Positions 22,602-30,904 of a stretch of DNA of 41,598 nt are shown in pieces. Positions within the stretch are counted from its first letter, which is position 1. Each line of letters begins with the position of its first letter. Made by a program: the position numbers and the translations under genes. The notes beneath the pieces are model-generated. The model saw only the letters and a program-made list of their open reading frames with translations. It was not told where the DNA came from and made no database searches. Source of the DNA: Ignavibacteriota bacterium (GTDB lineage: Bacteria > Bacteroidota > Ignavibacteria > UBA10030 > UBA6906); contig PMJQ01000161.1 of the NCBI GenBank assembly GCA_003157485.1, positions 191 through 41,788 of the forward strand. Direction: 5' to 3'.

Positions 22602-24473
22602 ATGACAGATCAGAATAAGCCCGGTTCCGATGACCCTCCCGTCGCGGAGGACGCGGCGGCAAGAGAGCTCGCCCCCGGTGACAAGGGCCCGTCGATCGTT
22701 CCTCCCGACAGCTTCACGGGGAGGGTCAGCACGCTCCATGAGATCGCGCTCCAGATCGACGCCGCGCGGAGCAACGACGAGATCCTGCGCGTGCTCAGGA
22801 ACGAAATCAGGTGGATCCTCCAGCACCGGGTCTGCTTCGCTTGCCTGCTGAACACATTCCACTCCGAATACACGGTTATCGCCCTTTCGCCTCAGGGGGA
22901 ATCCGGCCTGAAAGACGGCACGCGCCACCCGGCGGGCGCCGGCGTGTCCGGGACCGTGATCATGAACCAGTCTCCCCTGTGCCTCGACCCTGCGGAATTT
23001 GCGGGCGAGCCCGCCGGAGCGCAGGAAGGCGCCGCGGAGCAGCTCCCGGAGGAGTTCCTGAAATCCGCCGGGATGCGCTCGCTTCTCGTTGTCCCCCTGC
23101 GCACCGGGGACGAGACGATCGGGACGCTCGGGTTCGCATCGGAGGCGGAGGGGGCGTTCGGGGAGCATGAGATCGTGCTCGCCCAGCTTCTGGCCACGCA
23201 GGTCGCCATCGCCCTGCTGCACAACGCCGTGTTCGAGGACGCGCAGAGGCGCATCGCGCAGATCGAACTTGTGAACGAGCTTGCCGAGGACCTCACCTCC
23301 ACGCTGGAGCTGGACCAGCTCCTTTCCGCGGCCGCCGAGACGATCCGCAAAACGTGCAGTTTCTTCGACGTGTCGATATTCCTCGTCGACCGCCCGCGGC
23401 AGGAGGCCTATCTCGTCGCCCATTCCGGGACGCATGCGGACTTCCTGCCGGCGGGGTACAGGCAGAAATTCAGCGAGGGGATCGTCGGATGGTCGATCAC
23501 CCACGACGAGCGCGTGATGTCGGGGGATGTGAAGGAGGATTCCCGGTACAGCGCAAACTTCTACACGGAGACCCGGTCCGAGATGTCGATTCCGATCCGC
23601 GTGGAGCACGAGATCGTCGGGGTGCTGAACGTCGAGGATGAACGCCGGCACGCGTTTGACGAAACAGACGCCATCGTCCTGGAGACGCTCTGCGATCAGC
23701 TCGGAAGCGCCATCAAGAACGCGCAGCTCTACGACAGGCTCAAGCGGACGAACGCCAAACTGACCGAATTCGACAGGATGAAGTCGGATTTTCTCGGGAT
23801 TGTCTCGCACGATTTCCGCTCGCCGCTGGCGAGCATCGTGCTCGCCGCAAGCGCGCTCCTGAAGAGGCCGGATGCGGTCGACGGGCGGCGGCTGCGCGAA
23901 TACCTGACGGTGATCGTGGATCAGGCCAACAGGCTCATCCGGCTTGCAGAAGACACGCTCTCGATGACGAAAATGGAGGCGGGGCAGCTCAACTACTTTT
24001 TCAACATGGTGAATATCGAGCGCCTCATCAAGGATACGATCTCCATGGTGACGGTCTCCGGCAGACACACCGTAACGTATGAACTTGATCCGAGGGTGGG
24101 GTTCGTGCGCGGGGACCCGACGAAGCTCCGGCAGGTCCTTCAGAACCTTCTGTCGAACGCGGTGAAGTATTCCCCCGCCGGGGGAAAGGTGACGATCCGT
24201 GCGGCGCACCATTCCTCCGAACAGCTTGTCGTGGCGGTGACCGATGAGGGGATCGGGATCCCGGCGGATCAGATCGGGAAGCTCTTCCAGAAATTCTCTC
24301 GCGTCGACACGCCGCAGTCGAAGGAAATCAAGGGATCGGGACTCGGACTATGGATCTGCAGGGAGATCGTGAAGGCTCACGGCGGGCAGATATGGGTCGA
24401 AAGCCAGGTGGGAAAGGGGAGCACGTTCGCCTTCACGGTCAAAAAAGCGCATCCGGACACGACGCTCGAGTGA
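22602..24473 (+). CDS. GAF-GAF sensor histidine kinase (orphan)
   Basis: A 623-residue soluble-looking histidine kinase with no membrane segment. After about 40 polar residues there are two GAF-like sensor domains (about 45-205 and 220-375, the second with VGWSITHDERVMSGDV and IPIRVEHEIVGVLNVE). A short linker leads to HisKA with the phospho-acceptor in GIVSHDFRSPL (near residue 400). The HATPase domain has QNLLSNAVKYSP (N box), DEGIGIP (G1), FQKFSRV and GSGLGLWI (G2). All catalytic boxes are intact, so it should be active. No response regulator is encoded nearby. GAF pockets suggest a small ligand or redox signal in the cytoplasm. The start at 22602 has only weak ribosome-binding support; it follows purM by 31 bp and may depend on it. 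Confidence 0.88.
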   Translation: MTDQNKPGSDDPPVAEDAAARELAPGDKGPSIVPPDSFTGRVSTLHEIALQIDAARSNDEILRVLRNEIRWILQHRVCFACLLNTFHSEYTVIALSPQGESGLKDGTRHPAGAGVSGTVIMNQSPLCLDPAEFAGEPAGAQEGAAEQLPEEFLKSAGMRSLLVVPLRTGDETIGTLGFASEAEGAFGEHEIVLAQLLATQVAIALLHNAVFEDAQRRIAQIELVNELAEDLTSTLELDQLLSAAAETIRKTCSFFDVSIFLVDRPRQEAYLVAHSGTHADFLPAGYRQKFSEGIVGWSITHDERVMSGDVKEDSRYSANFYTETRSEMSIPIRVEHEIVGVLNVEDERRHAFDETDAIVLETLCDQLGSAIKNAQLYDRLKRTNAKLTEFDRMKSDFLGIVSHDFRSPLASIVLAASALLKRPDAVDGRRLREYLTVIVDQANRLIRLAEDTLSMTKMEAGQLNYFFNMVNIERLIKDTISMVTVSGRHTVTYELDPRVGFVRGDPTKLRQVLQNLLSNAVKYSPAGGKVTIRAAHHSSEQLVVAVTDEGIGIPADQIGKLFQKFSRVDTPQSKEIKGSGLGLWICREIVKAHGGQIWVESQVGKGSTFAFTVKKAHPDTTLE

Positions 24474-24476
24474 GCG

Positions 24477-24824
24477 TCAGCGCGTCCCGTCCCGCGCGGC
24501 CAGCCTCCCTTCAAGCACGCGCGACGCCTCTTCACTCACCGGCCGCCACCGTGACACATCCCGGTTGAGCGCGCGCACCGCCGCACGGAATTCCTCGCGG
24601 GTCATGGACTCGCTTTTCAGCACGGAATCCGCCGCCGCCGCGGCGGCCCGGGGATCGCGCCCCGCCTCCCTGTTTCTTGCCGCCGTTTCGATCAGTTCGG
24701 CAAGAACGCGCGCGGTCTTCCCACCCGGCGGCACGGCGTGATCACCGCCGGACCGGACGCAGCCCGGAAGCGGAAGGAGGAGAATGAGGAGCACGGGCGC
24801 TGCGGTCAAGAAGGCCCCCCGCAT
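24477..24824 (-). CDS. Small predicted lipoprotein, DUF4296-like
   Basis: A protein of 115 residues from ATG 24824 (120 from the alternative ATG at 24839). A signal sequence ends in the lipobox LPGC, followed by a short linker and an all-helical, Ala/Arg/Glu-rich domain (VLAELIETAARNREAG, then TREEFRAAVRALNRD). The helical pattern resembles the small DUF4296 lipoproteins of Bacteroidota, but I cannot confirm this without a profile search. No function is known. A -35/-10 pair at 24866-24894 would start transcription near 24859. The gene converges on the histidine kinase with 3 bp between stop codons. Confidence 0.6.
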   Translation of the reverse strand: MRGAFLTAAPVLLILLLPLPGCVRSGGDHAVPPGGKTARVLAELIETAARNREAGRDPRAAAAAADSVLKSESMTREEFRAAVRALNRDVSRWRPVSEEASRVLEGRLAARDGTR

Positions 24825-24865
24825 TGAAGCTTCTCGCATGAATAGGGTCCCGTTGTGTACCACGG

Positions 24866-24894
24866 AATATCGTCACTCCGCACTCAATACTCAA
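24866..24894 (-). promoter_or_regulatory. Possible promoter of the small lipoprotein gene
   Basis: On the minus strand TTGAGT (24894-24889) and GATATT (24871-24866) are 17 bp apart, each matching consensus at four of six positions. The predicted start near 24859 rules out the longest possible start codon (24863) for the gene. Confidence 0.3.
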
Positions 24895-24952
24895 TGCCTC
24901 GCACTCCCGCCCGGGGAGACTCCGGGGGCCGCGTCACTCCGGCGTCTTCGGG

Positions 24953-24981
24953 TTGACATTCAGGCCCCGGATCAGTATATT
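24953..24981 (+). promoter_or_regulatory. Predicted strong sigma70 promoter of efp-accB-accC-gcvH
   Basis: A perfect -35 TTGACA (24953-24958), a 17-bp spacer and the -10 TATATT (24976-24981). This is the best consensus match in the window. The start near 24988 gives a leader of about 35 bases to the efp ATG at 25023 and excludes the TTG at 24984 as start codon. Confidence 0.7.
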
Positions 24982-25022
24982 TCTTGTCATTTCGCTATTT
25001 TCCCATCATCGTCCAAGGGTGT

Positions 25023-25586
25023 ATGCCTTCAACGTCAGATTTCCGCCCCGGTCTTGTCATCAAGTACAACAACGAACTCTGGACCATCATCGAATTTCAG
25101 CATGTGAACCCGGGCAACTGGCGGGCATTCGTGCGTACGAAGCTCAAGAACATCAAGAGCGGAAAAGTCATTGAGAACAGGTTCAGGGCCGGCGAATCGA
25201 TCGACACGATCCGCATCGAGAGGAAGGAATTCCAGTTCCTCTACAGGGACGGGACGGGGTACGTGTTCATGGACAAGACGGATTACGAGCAGATGTCGGT
25301 GCAGGGGGGACAGGTCGGCGAAGGTGCGAAGTTCCTGAAGGACGGGGAGTCGGTGGACATCCTGTTCAACGGGAATGACATCACCGGGATCGAACTCCCG
25401 ATCACCGTCGAGCTGAAGGTGACGGAGACCGTCCCCGGCGTCCGCGGGGACAGCGCCAACTCTGGGACGAAGCCCGCCACCGTGGAGACGGGGGCGACGG
25501 TCAACGTTCCCCTGTTCATCAACGAGGGGGATGTCGTCAAGATCGACACGAGGACGGGTGACTACATCGAACGCGTCAAGGCTTGA
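25023..25586 (+). CDS. efp: Translation elongation factor P
   Basis: A 187-residue EF-P with the usual three beta-barrel domains (KOW-like, then OB-type domains ending with the signature VNVPLFINEGDVVKIDTRTG). It relieves ribosome stalling at polyproline stretches. The start at 25023 gives the family N-terminus (TSDFRPGLVI). The domain I loop that contacts the peptidyl-transferase centre reads PGNWRAF instead of PGKGQAF. The residue equal to the lysylated Lys 34 of E. coli is therefore Asn 32, so the standard lysylation target is absent; Arg 34 is two residues further on. It leads an efp-accB-accC-gcvH run, a common arrangement. The neighbouring accB has a Pro-rich hinge, the kind of sequence EF-P helps translate. 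Confidence 0.95.
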   Translation: MPSTSDFRPGLVIKYNNELWTIIEFQHVNPGNWRAFVRTKLKNIKSGKVIENRFRAGESIDTIRIERKEFQFLYRDGTGYVFMDKTDYEQMSVQGGQVGEGAKFLKDGESVDILFNGNDITGIELPITVELKVTETVPGVRGDSANSGTKPATVETGATVNVPLFINEGDVVKIDTRTGDYIERVKA

Positions 25587-25654
25587 AGACGGTGCCTGAA
25601 GCGCGCGTGCGCTCATCGGTGTACAAGTGATCATCTGACATTAACGGAGACCGC

Positions 25655-26137
25655 ATGGATTTAAACTACGTCAGGAAGCTCGTGAAGCTTCTCTCCGAGA
25701 GCGCGGTGGATGAAATTGAGATCGAAGAGGAAGGGAAGAAGATCCGCGTCGCCAAGAATCCCCATCCCGCGCCCGTCTACCAGGGGCAGTTCGCCTCACC
25801 GTCAGCGCTTTCACCCCCCGCCGGAGTTCCCGCCCCGCAGGCATCCCTCCCGGACTCCGCCCCGCCCCCCGTCCCGGCGGCAAAGCTGCACGAGATCAGG
25901 TCACCCATCGTCGGCACGTTTTACCGCTCGCCCGCGCCCGACGCGGCTCCCTTTGTCCAGGTGGGAAGCGTGATCCGCCCGGGGGCCGTTCTGTGCATCG
26001 TCGAAGCGATGAAGCTCATGAACGAAATCGAAGCGGACGTCGACGGAAAGATCGTGAAGGTCATGGTCGAGAACGGCCAGCCGGTCGAATATGACCAGAC
26101 CCTGTTCCTCATCGAAAAATCTCAGCACCAGGTCTGA
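25655..26137 (+). CDS. accB: Biotin carboxyl carrier protein of acetyl-CoA carboxylase
   Basis: A 160-residue BCCP. The N-terminal helix ([13 protein letters not shown], then [15 protein letters not shown]) is followed by a Pro/Ala-rich hinge (about residues 36-77). The C-terminal biotinyl domain has the biotin-accepting Lys 120 in EAMKLMNEI and the BCCP thumb region ([12 protein letters not shown]). It carries the carboxyl group between biotin carboxylase and the AccAD transferase in fatty-acid synthesis. GGAG seven bases before the ATG is a good ribosome-binding site. It lies 68 bp after efp and 16 bp before accC. The paired order and the thumb mark it as acetyl-CoA, not propionyl-CoA, carboxylase. 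Confidence 0.95.
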   Translation: MDLNYVRKLVKLLSESAVDEIEIEEEGKKIRVAKNPHPAPVYQGQFASPSALSPPAGVPAPQASLPDSAPPPVPAAKLHEIRSPIVGTFYRSPAPDAAPFVQVGSVIRPGAVLCIVEAMKLMNEIEADVDGKIVKVMVENGQPVEYDQTLFLIEKSQHQV

Positions 26138-26153
26138 AATCCAGGAGACAGGG

Positions 26154-27503
26154 GTGTTCAAGAAGGTCCTCATCGCGAACCGGGGGGAAATCGCCCTCCG
26201 CATCATCCGGGTCTGCAAACAGCTCGGGATCAAGACCGTCGCGGTCTATTCCCAGGCGGACCGGGATTCGCTTCATGTCCGGTTCGCGGACGAGGCGGTC
26301 TGTATCGGGCCTCCGCCCGGGCGCGAAAGCTATCTGAAGATCCCCCGGATCATCGCGGCTGCCGAGATCACGGGCGCCGACGCAATCCATCCCGGCTACG
26401 GCTTCCTGGCGGAGAACGCCGGGTTCGCCGAAATCTGCACCACGTCGGGGATCAAATTCATCGGGCCCACCCCGGCGATGATCAGCGCGATGGGGGATAA
26501 GTCCGTGGCGAAGGACACGATGCGGAAAGCCGGCGTTCCTGTCATCCCCGGAAGCGAGAGCGTCGTCGCAAGCGCAGACGAAGCGCGGGAGATCGCCCGG
26601 TCGATTGCATACCCCGTCATCATCAAGGCCTCGGCCGGCGGGGGAGGGCGGGGGATGCGGATCGTGCGGGAAGAGTCCGAGATGGACAACGCCTTCGGGA
26701 CCGCGCGTCACGAGGCGGAGCAGGCGTTCAGCAACCCCGACGTGTACCTTGAGAAATACATCGAGCAGCCACGGCACGTCGAGGTGCAGGTGTTCGGCGA
26801 CGAGCACGGGAACGTGATGCATTTCGGGGAGCGCGACTGCTCCGTCCAGCGCCGGCATCAGAAGCTCATCGAGGAATCGCCTTCGCCCGTCGTCGACGAC
26901 GCTCTCCGCGCGAAGATGGGGGATGCCGCGATCAAGGGGTGCAAGGCGGTCAACTATGTCAACGCGGGGACAGTCGAATTTCTGGTGGACCGGGACCAGA
27001 ATTTCTATTTCATGGAGATGAACACCCGCATTCAGGTCGAACATCCCGTCACCGAGCAGGTGACCGGGCACGACCTTATCAAGCTCCAGCTCCGGATTGC
27101 GGGGGGGGAGCGTCTCCCCAGGAAGAAGATCGTCCAACGCGGGCATGCGATCGAGTGCCGCATCAACGCGGAGGATCCGGCCCACGATTTCCGCCCCTCG
27201 CCGGGAAAGATCACCGATTTCCACATGCCGGGGGGGTTCGGGGTCAGGGTCGATACGCACGCGTATGCGGGGTACACGGTCCCCCCGTACTACGATTCCC
27301 TCACCGCGAAGCTCATCGTGTACGCGCAGACGCGCGAAGGAGCGATCAACAAGATGGCGGGGGCCCTTGAAGAGTTCGTCATCGAAGGGATAAAGACGAC
27401 GATCCCGTTTCACCGGCAGGTGATGCAGAACGAAAAATTCCGCAGCGGCCGGTTCGACACGAGCTTTCTTGACACGTTTGTGTTTGAATCACCGGGTGCG
27501 TAA
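26154..27503 (+). CDS. accC: Biotin carboxylase subunit of acetyl-CoA carboxylase
   Basis: A 449-residue ATP-grasp enzyme that carboxylates the biotin on AccB using bicarbonate and ATP. Visible landmarks are [13 protein letters not shown] at the start, [11 protein letters not shown], the glycine-rich ATP lid [12 protein letters not shown], the [13 protein letters not shown] stretch, [15 protein letters not shown] with catalytic Arg, and the C-terminal ECRINAEDP. The start is taken as GTG at 26154, preceded by AGGAG, which gives the canonical N-terminus and 449 residues as in other AccC. An in-frame ATG at 26091 lies inside accB and is rejected. The accD/accA genes are not in the window. Confidence 0.96.
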   Translation: MFKKVLIANRGEIALRIIRVCKQLGIKTVAVYSQADRDSLHVRFADEAVCIGPPPGRESYLKIPRIIAAAEITGADAIHPGYGFLAENAGFAEICTTSGIKFIGPTPAMISAMGDKSVAKDTMRKAGVPVIPGSESVVASADEAREIARSIAYPVIIKASAGGGGRGMRIVREESEMDNAFGTARHEAEQAFSNPDVYLEKYIEQPRHVEVQVFGDEHGNVMHFGERDCSVQRRHQKLIEESPSPVVDDALRAKMGDAAIKGCKAVNYVNAGTVEFLVDRDQNFYFMEMNTRIQVEHPVTEQVTGHDLIKLQLRIAGGERLPRKKIVQRGHAIECRINAEDPAHDFRPSPGKITDFHMPGGFGVRVDTHAYAGYTVPPYYDSLTAKLIVYAQTREGAINKMAGALEEFVIEGIKTTIPFHRQVMQNEKFRSGRFDTSFLDTFVFESPGA

Positions 27504-27549
27504 GGCCGCAAGAATTCTCCAACCGCGTTCGAAGAAAGGATTCTCCATC

Positions 27550-27930
27550 ATGAATATCCCTGATAATCTGAAATACACGAAAGACCACGAATGGATCCGC
27601 ATCGAGGGAGAGACGGGGACGATCGGGATTACAGACTATGCGCAGGGTGAGCTGGGGGACGTCGTGTTCGTGGAGCTCCCGCCGGTGGGCAAAGCGGTGA
27701 AACAGCACGAGGTGTTCGGGACGATAGAGGCGGTCAAAGCGGTTTCGGATCTCTATGCGCCCATGTCGGGTTCTGTGACCGATGTGAACGCCGCCGTAGC
27801 GGCGTCCCCCGAAGCGGTGAACAAGGACCCGTACGGGAAGGGGTGGATGGTCAAAGTGAAGCTCTCCAGCGCGGGCGAGGCGGGCGGACTTCTCGATGCC
27901 GCCGCCTACCGGTCGCTCATAGGGAAATAG
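27550..27930 (+). CDS. gcvH: Glycine cleavage system H protein
   Basis: A 126-residue lipoyl carrier that shuttles the aminomethyl group from GcvP to GcvT and electrons to dihydrolipoyl dehydrogenase. The fold signature is YTKDHEWIR, then GITDYAQGELGDVVFVELP, and the lipoyl Lys 63 in TIEAVKAVSDLYAP; the end has NKDPYGKGWMVKV. AAGGA lies nine bases before the ATG. It is 46 bp after accC on the same strand and converges on gcvP, so the two partners are encoded tail to tail rather than in one operon. gcvT is not in the window. Because lipoyl H-protein is also the relay for lipoate assembly in many bacteria, linkage to fatty-acid genes is sensible. Confidence 0.96.
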   Translation: MNIPDNLKYTKDHEWIRIEGETGTIGITDYAQGELGDVVFVELPPVGKAVKQHEVFGTIEAVKAVSDLYAPMSGSVTDVNAAVAASPEAVNKDPYGKGWMVKVKLSSAGEAGGLLDAAAYRSLIGK

Positions 27931-27956
27931 GGGGCGTCCTCGTGAGGGCCGCCCCC
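27930..27956. terminator. Hairpin between convergent gcvH and gcvP
   Basis: The arms GGGGGCG (27930-27936) and CGCCCCC (27950-27956) form a 7-bp GC stem whose loop can add a CCTC/GAGG stem. It starts at the last base of the gcvH stop codon and sits between two converging genes. No T run follows on either strand, so it would be a weak or factor-aided bidirectional terminator. Confidence 0.45.
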
Positions 27957-27970
27957 CTCCGGACGGCCGT

Positions 27971-30832
27971 TCAGACCTCTGCGTATTCCTCGGGACCGGG
28001 GCAGGTGCAGACGAGGTTCCTGTCCCCGTAGGCGTTGTTGACGCGGCCGACGGATGGCCAGAATTTGTGCGCCCTTACGTACGGCGTGGGAAACGCCCCC
28101 TTCTCCCTCGGATATGGCATCGCCCATGCGTCGCTTGCGACGACGGAGGCGGTGTGAGGCGCGTTTTTCAGGACGTTCAGCGTCCTGTCCGCGGTCCCTT
28201 CTTCGATTTCACGGATCTCCCCCCGTATCGCGACAAGCGCGTCGCAGAACCTGTCAAGCTCCTCTTTCGACTCGCTCTCGGTCGGCTCGATCATGAGCGT
28301 CCCGGCGACAGGAAATGAAACAGTCGGGGCATGGAAACCGTAGTCGATCAGGCGCTTTGCGACGTCTTCGGCCTCGATCCCCGCGCTCTCCTTGAAATGA
28401 CGGAGGTCGACGATAAACTCGTGCGCGACGCGTCCGCCGGCTCCCCTGTAGAGTATCGGATAATGTCCTTCGAGCCTCTTTGCCATGTAGTTCGCGTTGA
28501 GTATGGCGATCTCCGTTGCTTCCTTCAGCCCGCGTCCCCCCATCAACGCAATGTAAGCCCAGGAGATCGCGAGTATCCCCGCGCTCCCCCATGGCGCGGC
28601 GGACACCGGCCCGATGGCACGGGGTCCTCCGACGCCGGGGATGATATGGCCCGGGAGAAAGGGAGCGATATGTTCGGCGACGCATATCGGTCCCATTCCC
28701 GGCCCCCCGCCTCCGTGCGGGATGCAGAATGTTTTATGAAGGTTCAGATGGCAGACGTCTGCGCCGAGTTCCGCGGGGCGGCAGAGCCCGACCTGCGCGT
28801 TCATGTTCGCGCCGTCCATGTACACCTGCCCGCCGGAGGCATGGACGATCGCGCAGATTTCCTTTATCGATTCCTCGAACACTCCGTGCGTGGAAGGATA
28901 GGTGACCATGAGGGCGGCCAGGCCGGCGGCATTCTCCCGCGCCTTGGCCTTCAGGTCTTCCAGATCGATATTCCCCGCGTCGTCGCACCGGACGACGACG
29001 ACCCGCATCCCGGCCATCACGGCGCTCGCGGGGTTTGTTCCGTGCGCCGACGAGGGGATCAGGCAGACCGTCCGCGCGCCTTCGCCCCGCGACCGGTGCC
29101 AGGCCCGGATGACGAGAAGCCCGGTGTATTCCCCCTGCGCGCCGGCATTCGGCTGGAGGGAGACGGCGGGAAGACCTGTGATCTCCGCGAGCCACGACCG
29201 GAGCTCGGAAAACATCGCATGGTAGCCCGCGGCCTGTTCCTGCGGTGCGAACGGATGAAGTTTGCCGAACTCCGGCCATGTCACCGGGATCATCTCGGTT
29301 GTCGCGTTCAGCTTCATCGTGCAGGATCCGAGCGGGATCATGCTGACGTTGAGCGCAAGGTCCTTCGACTCCAGGCTGTGGAGATACCGGAGCATCGCTG
29401 TCTCGCTGTGGTACCTGTTGAACACCGGTTGCGCGAGGTACGCCGACGTCCTGCGGAGCGTCCCCGCATACTCCTCCCCCTCTGGCTGAAGGGGGCCCGC
29501 CCCTCCGGAGCGCCCCAGGACCCCGAGGATCCGGACGACCTCGTTCCGGTCCGTCAGCTCGTCGAGCGCGATCCCCAGCGTCCCGTCCCCGAAATCCCGG
29601 AAGTTCATCGAGGCCCCGGAAGCGGCCTGGAGGATGGCACGGAGCGATCCGTCCTTCGGACGGAGACGCACGGTGTCGAAGAATTCTCTGTGGACCACGC
29701 CGTGGCCGAGGGCGAGTGCTCCCTCTGCAAGCATGCGCGCCATTCCGTGTATCCGCCGGGCAATTGACCGGAGCCCTTCAGGGCCGTGATAGACCGCGTA
29801 CATCCCCGCCATGACGGCAAGGAGCACCTGCGCGGTACAGATATTGGAGGTCGCTTTTTCCCTCCTGATGTGCTGCTCCCTCGTCTGGAGCGCCATGCGG
29901 AGCGCGCGGTTTCCCTGCGCGTCGATGGACACCCCGATGATGCGGCCGGGCATGTGCCGCCTGTGTGCGTCCTTCGTCGCAAAATAGGCGGCGTGCGGTC
30001 CGCCGTAGCCCTGGGGGACGCCGAATCTCTGTGTGGACCCGACGGCGGCGTCCGCGCCGAATTCCCCCGGGGGAGTGAGAAGGAGGAGGCTCATCAGGTC
30101 GGCGGCGCAGACGACGAGTGCGCCGACGGCGTGTGCCCTGTCGCAAAACGGCCTGTAGTCTTCAACGGCGCCGTCGGTCGCCGGGTACTGCACGAGCGCG
30201 CCGAAGACGTCCTCGGAGAACTCGAACCGGGCGCAGGACCCGACAACAACGCGTATGCCGAGTGCCGCGGCCCTCGTGCGGACGACCTCGATGTTCTGCG
30301 GATGGCACGCGTCGGAGACAAAAAACACCCCCCCGGTGCTCTGCCCGCGTATCGCGTGGAACATCATCATCGCTTCCGCGGCCGCCGTCGATTCGTCGAG
30401 GAGCGAAGCATTGGCGATGTCCATCCCCGTGAGGTCGGTGACGACGGTCTGGTAATTCAGAAGGGCTTCCAGACGCCCCTGGGCGATCTCCGCCTGGTAC
30501 GGCGTGTACGCGGTATACCACCCCGGATTTTCCAGGACGTTCCGGAGTATGACGGCGGGGGTGATTGTATCGTGATACCCCATGCCGATGAATGAGCGGT
30601 ACATCAGGTTCTTCGAGGCCATGCTGCCGAGCGCGGCGAGGACATCTTCCTCCGTCCGCCCCTCCCCGATGGCAAGCTCGCGCGTGCTGCGGATCGCCGC
30701 GGGGACGACAGTTGCAATAAACTCCCCGAGCGATGTGCACCCGAGTTCCCCGAGCATCGCCTTCTGGTCGGCGGCCCCGGGGCCGATATGGCGCCGTGAA
30801 AATGGTATGGTATCAGTGTGTGCGTTGCTCAT
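27971..30832 (-). CDS. gcvP: Glycine dehydrogenase (decarboxylating), P protein, single-chain form
   Basis: A 953-residue PLP enzyme that decarboxylates glycine and loads the aminomethyl group on the lipoyl arm of GcvH. It is the fused form, not split GcvPA/GcvPB. The N-half opens FSRRHIGPG and has [33 protein letters not shown] and [12 protein letters not shown]. The C-half has [20 protein letters not shown] and the PLP-Lys segment [19 protein letters not shown]. The start at 30832 gives the family N-terminus; 18 further in-frame codons upstream overlap the predicted promoter and are rejected. GGGAGA lies upstream of the ATG. It has its own promoter just after the stop of a glycosyltransferase gene. 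Confidence 0.96.
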   Translation of the reverse strand: MSNAHTDTIPFSRRHIGPGAADQKAMLGELGCTSLGEFIATVVPAAIRSTRELAIGEGRTEEDVLAALGSMASKNLMYRSFIGMGYHDTITPAVILRNVLENPGWYTAYTPYQAEIAQGRLEALLNYQTVVTDLTGMDIANASLLDESTAAAEAMMMFHAIRGQSTGGVFFVSDACHPQNIEVVRTRAAALGIRVVVGSCARFEFSEDVFGALVQYPATDGAVEDYRPFCDRAHAVGALVVCAADLMSLLLLTPPGEFGADAAVGSTQRFGVPQGYGGPHAAYFATKDAHRRHMPGRIIGVSIDAQGNRALRMALQTREQHIRREKATSNICTAQVLLAVMAGMYAVYHGPEGLRSIARRIHGMARMLAEGALALGHGVVHREFFDTVRLRPKDGSLRAILQAASGASMNFRDFGDGTLGIALDELTDRNEVVRILGVLGRSGGAGPLQPEGEEYAGTLRRTSAYLAQPVFNRYHSETAMLRYLHSLESKDLALNVSMIPLGSCTMKLNATTEMIPVTWPEFGKLHPFAPQEQAAGYHAMFSELRSWLAEITGLPAVSLQPNAGAQGEYTGLLVIRAWHRSRGEGARTVCLIPSSAHGTNPASAVMAGMRVVVVRCDDAGNIDLEDLKAKARENAAGLAALMVTYPSTHGVFEESIKEICAIVHASGGQVYMDGANMNAQVGLCRPAELGADVCHLNLHKTFCIPHGGGGPGMGPICVAEHIAPFLPGHIIPGVGGPRAIGPVSAAPWGSAGILAISWAYIALMGGRGLKEATEIAILNANYMAKRLEGHYPILYRGAGGRVAHEFIVDLRHFKESAGIEAEDVAKRLIDYGFHAPTVSFPVAGTLMIEPTESESKEELDRFCDALVAIRGEIREIEEGTADRTLNVLKNAPHTASVVASDAWAMPYPREKGAFPTPYVRAHKFWPSVGRVNNAYGDRNLVCTCPGPEEYAEV

Positions 30833-30861
30833 GAACCGGGTCTCCCGTGAGAAAGAAACAT

Positions 30862-30890
30862 AAAATACGGAGAACGGGCGTGACATTCAA
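30862..30890 (-). promoter_or_regulatory. Predicted sigma70-type promoter of gcvP
   Basis: On the minus strand TTGAAT (30890-30885) and TATTTT (30867-30862) are separated by 17 bp; the start near 30855 leaves a 23-base leader. The leader is too short to hold a glycine riboswitch, and none is seen. Confidence 0.5.
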
Positions 30891-30904
30891 TAATCGCGGG
30901 GCCT

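Noticed and set aside
22590-24212. Minus-strand open frame of 540 codons over the histidine kinase
   Set aside because: The sense frame contains intact GAF, HisKA and ATPase motifs; the antisense translation has no recognisable fold.
26109-27413. Minus-strand open frame of 434 codons over accC
   Set aside because: Antisense shadow of a biotin carboxylase with all catalytic motifs.
28331-29767. Plus-strand open frame of 478 codons over gcvP
   Set aside because: Antisense shadow; gcvP motifs are complete on the minus strand.
30833-30904. Glycine riboswitch ahead of gcvP
   Set aside because: The predicted leader is 23 bases and the gap only about 70 bases, too short for the known tandem aptamers.
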